A stretch of DNA of 9,721 bases. It comes from Spirochaetes bacterium RBG_16_67_19. Its GTDB lineage: Bacteria; Spirochaetota; Spirochaetia; SZUA-6; DRHE01. Below are positions 1-6,273 of the stretch, in pieces. Every line of letters starts with the position of its first letter. Position 1 is the stretch's first letter. The DNA is taken from assembly GCA_001829505.1 (NCBI GenBank), contig MIBK01000184.1, positions 8,298 to 18,018 of the forward strand, written 5' to 3'. The notes under the pieces were generated by a model, which worked only from the letters and a program-made list of their open reading frames with translations, searched no databases and was not told the DNA's origin. The position numbers and the translations under genes were made by a program.

Positions 1-1268
1 GCCGCCAGCCACTTGGCAATGACCACCTTCTGCTGGTTGCCGCCGCTCAAGTTCGCGCAGAGGGTCTGCAGGGAGGGGGTCTTGATCAGGCACTCCTCCA
101 CCCAGCGCCCGGCGTTCTGGCGCTCCCGCCTCGGGCTGAGCAGGGGCCCCCCGGACAGGCGCCGCAGCACCAACAGGTTGATGTTGCTGGCCACGTCCAG
201 GCTGGTGGCCAGGCCCTCGTTGCGGCGGTCGATGGGCACGCAGCCGATGCCGGCGGCGATCGCATCCTTGGGCGAAGCGAAGCGCATCTTCCGCCCCTCC
301 AGCAGGATCGTCCCCTGGTCGGGTTTCCGCGAGCCGGACAGGCAGCGGCAGACCTCCTCCTTGCCGGAGCCCAGCAGGCCCACCAGGCTGACGATCTCGC
401 CCCGGGCCAGGCGCAGGTGGAAGTCCCGGAAGCGGCCCGCGAGGCCCAGGCCCTCCACCTCCAGCACCGCCTCGGAGCCCGGAGCGGTCTGCAGCGACTC
501 CCGGCAGCGTTCCTCCGCCAGCTCGTGGCCCACCATCAGCCGGGCCACCCCGCGCGTCGTCGCCTGGCCGCGGTCCAGCATGGCCGCCACGCTCCCGTCT
601 TTCAGCACGCAGATGCGGTCGGCCAGCTGGAGGACCTCCTCCAGGCGGTGGGAGATGAACAGGATCGAGGCCTGCTCTTTGAGCCTCGACAGGATGTCGA
701 ACAGGATGCGCACCTCGTTGTCCTGCAGCACCGTGGTGGGCTCGTCCAGGATCAGGGCGGGATTCTCCACCCCGTAAAGGCGGGACAGCCACAGCAGGCG
801 GGCGATTTCCACCATCTGCTTCTGCGAGGCGGACAGCTCGCCCACGATCGTGCGCGGGTCCAGGCGCGGCAGGCCTACCGCCTCCAGCTGCCGGTGAGCC
901 TCCGCCGCCTGGCGCCGGCCGGAGAGCAGGCCCCAGCGCCGGAAGCCCTCCTCGTGGCAGAGGAACAGGTTGTCGGCGATGGAGAGATTCGGCAGCAGGC
1001 AGCCCTCCTGGAAGACCATGCCGACCCCGCCGCGGATGGCCGCCGCGGGACCGGCCAGCTCCGCCCTGGCTCCGCGCAGGCGGATCTCCCCGCTGTCAGG
1101 TTTCTCCAGACCGATCAGGATCTTCATCAGGGTGGACTTCCCCGCGCCGTTCTCGCCCACCAGTCCCAGGATCTCATTGGGGTAAACGGCCAGGTCGACC
1201 CCCTTGAGGGCCGCCACTCCGGGGTAGCTCTTCCCGACGGCCAGGGCCTCCAGGATGGACTGCCTCAC
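1..1268 (-). CDS. Sugar ABC transporter ATP-binding protein, RbsA/MglA type (3' end beyond the window)
   Basis: Double-ATPase subunit that powers sugar import; it would sit on the inner face of the membrane bound to the adjacent permease. I translated 422 residues from a GTG at 1268. The first domain has Walker A GENGAGKST (residues 38-46), Q-loop FQ (86-87), signature LSASQKQ (145-151), Walker B ALILDE (171-176) and switch His207. The second domain has a Walker A-like GLLGSGK (297-303) and signature LSGGNQQK (407-414); its Walker B lies off the left edge. RbsA-type proteins are about 500 residues, so roughly 80 are missing. The GTG overlaps the permease stop as GTGA, implying translational coupling; the Shine-Dalgarno is weak. 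Oddities: the usual VPEDR-like motif reads VPIDRR (344-349), and a few extra residues (LYGVEN) precede the first Walker B. Family is certain; the sugar carried cannot be read from the sequence. Confidence 0.95.
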   Translation of the reverse strand, partial: MRQSILEALAVGKSYPGVAALKGVDLAVYPNEILGLVGENGAGKSTLMKILIGLEKPDSGEIRLRGARAELAGPAAAIRGGVGMVFQEGCLLPNLSIADNLFLCHEEGFRRWGLLSGRRQAAEAHRQLEAVGLPRLDPRTIVGELSASQKQMVEIARLLWLSRLYGVENPALILDEPTTVLQDNEVRILFDILSRLKEQASILFISHRLEEVLQLADRICVLKDGSVAAMLDRGQATTRGVARLMVGHELAEERCRESLQTAPGSEAVLEVEGLGLAGRFRDFHLRLARGEIVSLVGLLGSGKEEVCRCLSGSRKPDQGTILLEGRKMRFASPKDAIAAGIGCVPIDRRNEGLATSLDVASNINLLVLRRLSGGPLLSPRRERQNAGRWVEECLIKTPSLQTLCANLSGGNQQKVVIAKWLA

Positions 1269-2230
1269 TTGATGATCCCCAGCTTCTTGCGGTTCAGGGT
1301 CAGGGCCACCGCGGCGATCAGCACGATGCCGTTCACCGCGTTCTGGACGTACGGGCTGATCTTCATCAGCACCATGCCGTTGTTCAGGGCCGTCACGATC
1401 AGCGTGCCGAATACCGCGTTCACCGCCCCGCCGATGCCCCCCGAAAGCGAGACTCCGCCCACCGCTACCGCGGTCATGGCCGGAAACAGCAGCCCGTTGC
1501 CGGCCCGCGGATTGGAGCTGGCCAGGCGGGAGATCAGCAGGATGGCCGCCAGGCCGTAGATCGCCCCGGTGAGGGTGAACACCAGGACCTTGACCCGGTC
1601 CACCCGGATGCCCGCCTGCCGGGCCAGCGCCTCGTCCCCGCCGATGGCATACATGAACTTGCCCAGGCGCGTGCTGCGCTGCAGCACCAGCAGCAGCGCG
1701 CCCAGGCCCAGGGCCAGCAGCATGGTGATGGGTATGCCGGCCACCTCCCCATTGGTGAAGGGCTGAAAGCGCGGGTCCAGCATCTTGACCGCGTTGCCCC
1801 GGCCCAAAATGACCGCCACCCCCTGGGCCACCCACCACATGCCCAGGGTGGAGATGAACGACGGCATGCGCACCTTGGTGTTGAGCAGGCCGTTGAGGGA
1901 GCCGGCCGCCGCCCCCAGCGCGAGCACGAGCGGGACGGTCCAGAAGCCCAGGTCCAGGGCGTTGAAGGGGTTGCGGATGAGAAAGCCGGCGACCACCGCG
2001 CACAGGGAGATGATCCCCTCGGTGGACAGGTCCATGGCCCCGATCAGCACCACCTGGTGGATCGCGAGGCAGATGATCAGGGGGATGCCGGCCAGGCTCA
2101 GGATGGTGGAGAGGTTCTTCGGGGAAAGGAAGAATCCCCGCGTGCCGAGGCCGAACAGCAGGAGCACGAAGGCCAGGGCCAGCACCTGCCCCATGACCCC
2201 CCGCGAGGCGAAAGCGGCGAGCCTTCTCAC
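1265..2230 (-). CDS. Sugar ABC transporter permease, RbsC-like
   Basis: Membrane channel subunit of the importer, 321 residues, the usual length for the RbsC/BPD_transp_2 family. About eight to ten hydrophobic segments are visible, e.g. residues 13-30, 43-66, 97-115, 167-184, 213-234 and 295-312. Family landmarks include the DLSTEG segment (67-72, DLSVGS in ribose permeases), the cytoplasmic ATPase-contact loop GGDEALARQAGI (197-208), and the C-terminal AVGGVSLSGGIGG (256-268) and LNNGM (282-286) stretches. The start is a GTG 4 nt after the ROK gene stop with only a weak Shine-Dalgarno, so translation is probably coupled. An ATG at 2194 (residue 13) is an alternative start that would still keep the first membrane segment. 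The stop overlaps the ATPase start. Transporter class is secure; substrate unknown. Confidence 0.95.
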   Translation of the reverse strand: MRRLAAFASRGVMGQVLALAFVLLLFGLGTRGFFLSPKNLSTILSLAGIPLIICLAIHQVVLIGAMDLSTEGIISLCAVVAGFLIRNPFNALDLGFWTVPLVLALGAAAGSLNGLLNTKVRMPSFISTLGMWWVAQGVAVILGRGNAVKMLDPRFQPFTNGEVAGIPITMLLALGLGALLLVLQRSTRLGKFMYAIGGDEALARQAGIRVDRVKVLVFTLTGAIYGLAAILLISRLASSNPRAGNGLLFPAMTAVAVGGVSLSGGIGGAVNAVFGTLIVTALNNGMVLMKISPYVQNAVNGIVLIAAVALTLNRKKLGIIK

Positions 2231-2234
2231 GGCC

Positions 2235-3488
2235 CTACTCTTTCTCCTTGAAGGACAGGCGCTTGGCGAAAAAATCCGAGATCACCACGGCAGCCCCCCC
2301 GATGACCCCGCGCTCCTCGCCCAGGGCCGAGAACTCGATGCGCACGGTCTTTTCCACGTCCGGCAGCCCGATGCGCCGGAGGCCCTCCCGGACGTGCTTC
2401 AGGAAGCACTCCCCGGCCTTGACGTACTGGCCCTGGATGACGATCAGCTCCGGGTCATTCGTTAATATTATATTGCCGAGTCCCACCGCGAACCAGCGGG
2501 CCACGTCGTCGATCAGCCGGCGGCACAGCTTGTCGCCCTGGCCGCTCAGCTCGCAGACCCTGGCGATGTCGAAATCCTCCATTTTTCCGTTCTGGAACAG
2601 CAGGGACTGCTCGCCGTTCATCCTGGCGTCGTCGGCCAGCGCCCGCAGGCGGTTGGCGGAGACCATGGCCTCGAAGCAGCCGTGGTTGCCGCAGTTGCAC
2701 CGCGGGCCGTCGACGGGGTTCACCGTCATGTGCCCGATCTCGCCGGAAAGGCTCTGGTGGCCGCGCATCAGCTCGCCGTGCAGGAAGATGCCGGCGCCCA
2801 GGCCGACGGTGATGGCGTCGATGATCATGAAGTTCTTCACCCCGACGGCCACCCCCTTCACCCGCTCGGCGAAGGCCTGGTAGCGGTTCACGCAGTCCAC
2901 GAAAAGGGGCACCGCGGCCAGTTCCTCCACCCGCTCGCGCAGGAGGTCCAGGAAGGGCACGTTGCGCCCCCAGTCGTGGTAGTGGGGCGAATAGATGGAG
3001 ATGCCGCGGGAGGAGTCCGCCAGACCCGGCAAAGCCACCACCACCCCGAGAAGCTTCTCCCGCCCGCTGGCCTTCGCGCCCAGGATTCTGCGGATTTCGC
3101 CGGCCAGCAGCGCCAGGATCGATTCCAGGTCGCGCTTCAGCCCCACCGGGGTCTTCCGGAACTGGGACAATCCCCAGCTCAAGTCGCTGGCCGCCGCCAG
3201 GATCGCCTCGGGGGTGACGTGGATGCTGATCACGTAACCGTAGGCCGGGTTGAAGCGAAACAGCTCCGGCTTCTTGCCGCCCTCGTCGGTGGACAGGCCC
3301 TTGCCCGCGGATTGCACCAGCCCCAGGCAGACCAGCAGGTCGATCATCTTCTTCACCGTGGTCTTGCTCAACCTGGACTTGGGGGCCAGCTCCGCGACGG
3401 CCGCCGTTTCGTGCTCCCGGATCAGGTTCAGGACCTGCCGGATGTTGTTCTGCTTGTGCGCTTTGATGCCGCCCTCCCCGTCTCCCAT
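2235..3488 (-). CDS. ROK-family transcriptional regulator (NagC/XylR type), probable repressor of the transport operon
   Basis: 417 residues from the ATG at 3488. An N-terminal winged helix-turn-helix (about residues 11-62; recognition region RLSKTTVKKM) precedes a ROK sugar-binding domain with VGLGAGIFLHGELMRGHQ (228-244), EIGH (250-253) and the zinc motif CNCGNHGC (264-271). The N-terminal phosphate-binding motif (DxGGT-like) is absent, and the catalytic Asp of ROK kinases aligns with Val200 in FVDCVNRYQAFAE. It therefore looks like a sensor-repressor and not a sugar kinase. It sits inside the ABC operon, after the binding-protein gene and 4 nt before the permease, so it is probably autoregulated; its effector is likely the imported sugar or a phosphorylated derivative (inference). 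A TTG at 3518 would add ten residues but lacks a ribosome site; the ATG has a modest GGGA eight bases upstream. An ATA-ATA-TTA codon cluster at residues 340-342 is out of keeping with the GC-rich gene. Confidence 0.93.
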   Translation of the reverse strand: MGDGEGGIKAHKQNNIRQVLNLIREHETAAVAELAPKSRLSKTTVKKMIDLLVCLGLVQSAGKGLSTDEGGKKPELFRFNPAYGYVISIHVTPEAILAAASDLSWGLSQFRKTPVGLKRDLESILALLAGEIRRILGAKASGREKLLGVVVALPGLADSSRGISIYSPHYHDWGRNVPFLDLLRERVEELAAVPLFVDCVNRYQAFAERVKGVAVGVKNFMIIDAITVGLGAGIFLHGELMRGHQSLSGEIGHMTVNPVDGPRCNCGNHGCFEAMVSANRLRALADDARMNGEQSLLFQNGKMEDFDIARVCELSGQGDKLCRRLIDDVARWFAVGLGNIILTNDPELIVIQGQYVKAGECFLKHVREGLRRIGLPDVEKTVRIEFSALGEERGVIGGAAVVISDFFAKRLSFKEKE

Positions 3489-3495
3489 ATCACTA

Positions 3496-3518
3496 TTCCC
3501 GCAGCTCCGGCTTGTCAA
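3496..3518 (-). promoter_or_regulatory. Possible weak promoter in front of the ROK regulator
   Basis: A perfect TTGACA (3518-3513) lies just downstream of the hairpin at 3528-3552. The only -10-like hexamers are poor: AATAGT at 15-bp spacing or TAGTGA at 17-bp. Transcription from here would begin at or just after the ATG at 3488, giving a nearly leaderless message. It could give regulator expression independent of the binding-protein promoter, but the -10 is weak and TTGACA could be chance. Confidence 0.22.
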
Positions 3519-3527
3519 CCCGAAGAA

Positions 3528-3552
3528 GCCCGTCCCCGCATCGGGGACGGGC
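3528..3552 (-). terminator. Strong GC hairpin after the sugar-binding protein gene; likely leaky terminator or message-stabilising stem
   Basis: Perfect 11-bp inverted repeat GCCCGTCCCCG / CGGGGACGGGC with a 3-nt loop, starting 20 nt after the binding-protein stop codon. On the minus strand it is preceded by a purine-rich stretch and followed by TTCTTCGGG, a poor U-tract. This fits a partial terminator or a 3' stabilising stem. In binding-protein transporter operons such an element typically lets the periplasmic protein be made in excess over the downstream membrane components; that role here is inferred. Confidence 0.65.
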
Positions 3553-3572
3553 CAGGTTTCCTCTTCCGCGGC

Positions 3573-4601
3573 TCAGGGCATGGCGCGCACGTAGAAGGCG
3601 TACAGGTCGTTCCAGTCGTACTTCGGGGTGCCCTTCACGTAGGTGGCGATGACTTCCTTCACGTTGTCCTGGCTCACCTCCACCGCCCGGGCGAAGTACT
3701 GCCGCTTCTCCTTGGGGGTCTTCTTCAAGTCGATCTTGCCGGTCTTGGCCGCCAGGGCCAGGGCCAGTCCCATGCCCCCCTGCCAGAAGGAGTCGTTCAG
3801 GACCGTGGCCGCCGCCTCCCCCGCGGCGATGGCATCCAGCATTTCCGAAATTCCATCGCAGCCGGTAACCAGGACCTTGCCGGCCAGATCCGCGGCCCGC
3901 AGCGCCTCCAGGGCGCCCAGGGCCATGTTGTCGTTGGCCGCCCACACCCCGCCGACGTCCGGGTTGGCCACCAGGAAGCTCTTCATCTTTTCGAAGGCCT
4001 TGGTGCGGTCCCACTCCGCCGTGTCGGAGGCCACCAGCTTGATCCCGGGGTTCTTGGCCAGAATGTTCTCCAGACCCTTGTAGCGGTCGATGGCGATGGA
4101 GTTGGCCAGCATCCCCTTGATGGCCACGACCTTGCCCTTGCCGCCCATCTTCTTGAACAGCACGTTGGCGGCGAACTCCCCGGCGCTGATGCCGTCGAAG
4201 GCCACGTGCGCCACCCAGTGCGGGTAGTCCCAGGCCTTCACGTTCTCCGGCTTGTTCCACCAGCTCACGTAGTATACGCCGGCGGCCTCCAGGGCCTTGG
4301 CAATGGGGATGATGTTGGGGGACTCATTGGGGTCGATGCAGAACACCGCGTCCTTGCCCGCCTTGGCCACCAGCGCCTTGATGTCGTTGAGCTGCTTCTC
4401 GCTGGAGCCTTCGCAGGTCTGGATCACGTGCACGCCGCCCACCGAGTCGGCGAAAGCCTGTCCGCCCCTCGCCCAAACGGCGTGGTAGGGGTTTTCCAGG
4501 GAACGGATCGCCGTGCCCATGAAAACGCCCTGGGCCTGCCCGAACGCCGCACCGGCTCCGACCAGCGCGACCAGGCAGAGAATCGCAAGAGCTCTCTTCA
4601 T
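3573..4601 (-). CDS. Periplasmic sugar-binding protein of an ABC transporter (RbsB-like, Peripla_BP_4 fold)
   Basis: Captures the sugar outside the inner membrane and delivers it to the permease. 342 residues. Residues 1-23 are a signal peptide (MKR, hydrophobic core, AAFGQA) with cleavage near 21-23. There is no lipobox, so the mature protein is probably free in the periplasm. The mature part shows family features: SLENPYH (34-40), IDRYKGL (171-177), AANDNMALGALEAL (221-234) and GCDGISEMLDAI (248-259), all ligand- or hinge-region segments in RbsB-type proteins. The ATG at 4601 was preferred over one at 4637 because AGGAGG lies about 7 nt upstream and the signal peptide then starts correctly. 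It has its own promoter at 4656-4683 and a hairpin after its stop. Aromatic residues around W114, W115 and W124 may line the sugar site, but the sugar is not predictable. Confidence 0.95.
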   Translation of the reverse strand: MKRALAILCLVALVGAGAAFGQAQGVFMGTAIRSLENPYHAVWARGGQAFADSVGGVHVIQTCEGSSEKQLNDIKALVAKAGKDAVFCIDPNESPNIIPIAKALEAAGVYYVSWWNKPENVKAWDYPHWVAHVAFDGISAGEFAANVLFKKMGGKGKVVAIKGMLANSIAIDRYKGLENILAKNPGIKLVASDTAEWDRTKAFEKMKSFLVANPDVGGVWAANDNMALGALEALRAADLAGKVLVTGCDGISEMLDAIAAGEAAATVLNDSFWQGGMGLALALAAKTGKIDLKKTPKEKRQYFARAVEVSQDNVKEVIATYVKGTPKYDWNDLYAFYVRAMP

Positions 4602-4627
4602 CCTGTGCCTCCTCTTCCCATGATCTG

Positions 4628-4648
4628 GGCCCGGCACCAGGCCGGACC
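4628..4648 (-). promoter_or_regulatory. GC-rich hairpin in the 5' leader of the sugar-binding protein message
   Basis: Inverted repeat GGTCCGGC-CTGGT-GCCGGGCC (minus strand) with 8 pairs including one G-U wobble. The predicted transcription start from the TTGACA/TATCCT promoter falls at about 4649, so the stem would lie at the extreme 5' end of the message. 5'-terminal stems of this kind can slow RNA decay; no U-run follows, so it does not look like a terminator. Confidence 0.4.
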
Positions 4649-4655
4649 TCGATCC

Positions 4656-4683
4656 AGGATAGCACAGAATAAAGATATGTCAA
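4656..4683 (-). promoter_or_regulatory. Sigma-70-type promoter for the transport operon
   Basis: Perfect -35 TTGACA at 4683-4678, a 16-bp spacer and -10 TATCCT (4 of 6 consensus) at 4661-4656. It lies between the aldolase stop and the binding-protein start in an AT-rich patch that contrasts with the GC-rich surroundings. The predicted start is near 4649, giving a leader of about 48 nt to the ATG at 4601. The palindromic block at 4688-4709 lies directly upstream. Confidence 0.7.
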
Positions 4684-4687
4684 GCAG

Positions 4688-4709
4688 TTTTATAACGTTA
4701 TTTTATAAC
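4688..4709 (-). promoter_or_regulatory. AT-rich repeat/palindrome block, candidate operator for the ROK repressor
   Basis: The minus strand reads GTTATAAAA at 4709-4701 and again at 4696-4688, a 9-bp direct repeat with a 13-bp period. Nested within are a perfect 10-bp palindrome ATAACGTTAT (4692-4701) and an inverted repeat GTTAT-TTT-ATAAC (plus strand, 4697-4709). It begins one base after the aldolase stop and ends five bases before the -35. Characterised ROK repressors such as NagC bind AT-rich inverted repeats, so this is the best operator candidate in the window; the pairing with this regulator is inferred. It could also act as an UP-like element. Confidence 0.5.
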
Positions 4710-4710
4710 T

Positions 4711-5361
4711 TTAGCCGCGTACTTTGCGCACGATTTCCATAGCTTTCCGGCAATTGTCGCGGATTTCACTCCACTTCTTTTCCTTTATCAGCTCCTTGGT
4801 GGCGATCCAGGTGCCGCCCACGCAGAGCACCGCCTCGTTCTTGAGGTACTCTTCCAGGTTGGCCGGGCTCACCCCGCCGGTGGGCATGAACTTCACCCCG
4901 GTGTGCCCGTAGGGCGCGGCCAGGGCTTTGATCATACTCAACCCGCCGCTGGCCTCGGCCGGGAAGAACTTCTGGATCTTCGCGCCCAGGGCCAGGGCCT
5001 TCTCCACCTCGGAAGGAGTCACCACGCCGGGGATGAAGGGCAGCCCCAGGCGCGCCGCCTCGGCCACGATTTCCGGGTTGGTGCCCGGAGCCACGCCGAA
5101 GCGCGCCCCCGCGTTCTTGGCCGCGCGCAGGTTCTCCAGGCTGAGCACCGTACCGGCCCCCAGGATCAGGTTCGGCCTCTCCTTGGCAATGCGGGCGATG
5201 ACTTCTCCGCCGGCCGCCGTGCGGAAGGTGATCTCGGCCACGGGCAGCCCGCCCTCGGCCAGAGCGTCGGCCAGCGGCAGCGCCGCCTCCACCGACTCGA
5301 TGGCGATCACCGGGACCACCCCGTAGCCCTTCAGGCTGCTCTGCAACTCTTCTTGTGTCAT
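4711..5361 (-). CDS. eda: 2-dehydro-3-deoxy-phosphogluconate aldolase / 4-hydroxy-2-oxoglutarate aldolase (KDPG/KHG aldolase)
   Basis: Class I aldolase that reversibly splits a 2-keto-3-deoxy acid such as KDPG into pyruvate plus an aldehyde (glyceraldehyde 3-phosphate for KDPG); cytoplasmic. 216 residues, the normal length. The Schiff-base lysine is K131 in KFFPAE, with E43 and R47 in VAEITFRT as acid/base and carboxylate-binding residues; these correspond to K133, E45 and R49 of the E. coli enzyme with a constant offset of two. GAGTVL (68-73) and PTGGVSPANL (160-169) complete the barrel signatures. The ATG overlaps the dehydrogenase stop as ATGA, with GGAGG (5369-5373) 7 nt upstream. It is the last gene of the catabolic cluster. 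Alternative substrates (2-keto-3-deoxy-galactonate 6-phosphate, other short keto-deoxy acids) cannot be excluded. No dehydratase to make the substrate is visible here. Confidence 0.95.
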   Translation of the reverse strand: MTQEELQSSLKGYGVVPVIAIESVEAALPLADALAEGGLPVAEITFRTAAGGEVIARIAKERPNLILGAGTVLSLENLRAAKNAGARFGVAPGTNPEIVAEAARLGLPFIPGVVTPSEVEKALALGAKIQKFFPAEASGGLSMIKALAAPYGHTGVKFMPTGGVSPANLEEYLKNEAVLCVGGTWIATKELIKEKKWSEIRDNCRKAMEIVRKVRG

Positions 5362-6272
5362 TTCAATTCCTCCAGTATGTTGCGGACCGCGTCCTCGGTA
5401 GCCCGGGATACGCTCTCCTCGGTGAAGCCCCCGATGTGCGGGGTGGCGATGACCTTCTCATGAGCGGCCAGCTTCCAGTCCTTGGGCGGCTCCTGGGCGA
5501 AGACGTCCACGGCGTACCCGGCCAGCTTTCCCGAATCCAGGGCTTCCAGCACCGCCTGCTCGTCGACCACGCCCGCCCGGGCGGTGTTCACCAGGAACGC
5601 CCCCTTCTTCATCTTGCCGATCGCCTCCCGGTCGATCACCGGTTTGGGCCCCGCCGGGCAGTGCAGGCTGATCAGGTCCGCGCCGGCGTACAGCTCCTCC
5701 GGGCTCACCCAGCGGAAGCGGGCCGGGGCGAAGGAAGGATCCGGTGAGCGCTTGAAGGCCATGGTCTTCATGCCCACCGCCGTGGCCAGCTCTACGACCA
5801 GGCGGCCGATGTTCCCGCAGCCCACCAGGCCCAGGGTGCGTCCCGCCAGCTCCAGCCCTTGCTTCCGGCTCCAGCTCTGGCGCTTCAGCTGTCCGTCGCT
5901 CCAGGGGATCCAGCGCAGGAGGGCGAAGACCAGGGCGATGGTGAGCTCGGCCACGCCGCGGGCGTTGGCCCCCGGGGCCGGGCGCACCTCGATGCCCAGG
6001 CGCTTGGCGGTTTCCAGGTCCACGTTGTCGATGCCGGCGCCGTTGCGACTGATGACCTTCAGGCCCTGGGCGGCCTCCAGCACCCTGGCGGTGACCTTCT
6101 CCACCCCGGCCAGGTACCCCACGCAGCCGGGCAGCAGGGCCAGCAGCTCCGCCTCGTCGGGCATCTTGCCCGGCGTGCAGGTGAGCACCTGGTGGCCGGC
6201 CTTCTTCAACTGCTCCAGGGCGGGGTGCCCCTCCTTGGTCAGGGACCGGGGGGTGATGAGGATCTTGCCCAT
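5358..6272 (-). CDS. D-isomer-specific 2-hydroxyacid dehydrogenase (phosphoglycerate dehydrogenase/hydroxypyruvate reductase-like)
   Basis: Interconverts a 2-hydroxy acid and a 2-keto acid with a nicotinamide cofactor in the cytoplasm. 304 residues, a short two-domain form with no C-terminal ACT domain. The Rossmann motif GCGNIG is at 151-156. The catalytic triad is R232 (NTARAG), E261 (AQEPP) and H279 (TPHIGG), and SRNGAGIDNVD (75-85) is the substrate-loop region. After the second Rossmann strand the sequence is AFKRS (172-176), where NAD-specific members usually have an Asp; this suggests NADP(H) use. The start lies 1 nt after the isomerase stop, with AAGGAG about 8 nt upstream. Candidate reactions are glyoxylate/hydroxypyruvate or 2-keto-aldonate reduction, or oxidation of a sugar-derived hydroxy acid; the sequence does not decide. 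Biosynthetic serA is less likely given the catabolic context. Confidence 0.92.
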   Translation of the reverse strand: MGKILITPRSLTKEGHPALEQLKKAGHQVLTCTPGKMPDEAELLALLPGCVGYLAGVEKVTARVLEAAQGLKVISRNGAGIDNVDLETAKRLGIEVRPAPGANARGVAELTIALVFALLRWIPWSDGQLKRQSWSRKQGLELAGRTLGLVGCGNIGRLVVELATAVGMKTMAFKRSPDPSFAPARFRWVSPEELYAGADLISLHCPAGPKPVIDREAIGKMKKGAFLVNTARAGVVDEQAVLEALDSGKLAGYAVDVFAQEPPKDWKLAAHEKVIATPHIGGFTEESVSRATEDAVRNILEELK

Positions 6273-6273
6273 C

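Noticed and set aside
417..1559. A 380-codon open frame on the plus strand
   Set aside because: Antisense to the ATPase and permease genes, whose motifs are unambiguous on the minus strand; low-complexity composition typical of a shadow frame.
3573..4637. Longer form of the sugar-binding protein starting at the ATG at 4637
   Set aside because: It would put twelve charged residues before the signal peptide and has no good ribosome site; the ATG at 4601 has AGGAGG at proper spacing.
4602..4710. Riboswitch in the leader of the binding-protein gene
   Set aside because: The leader is only about 48 nt from the predicted start with one simple stem, too short for the known sugar-responsive aptamers, and no aptamer motif was recognised.
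2682..4742. A 686-codon open frame on the plus strand, opposite the ROK and sugar-binding protein genes
   Set aside because: It is antisense to two clear family genes, is rich in His, Gln, Gly and Val as expected from a GC-rich shadow frame, runs through the terminator hairpin and promoter region, and has no recognisable domain.
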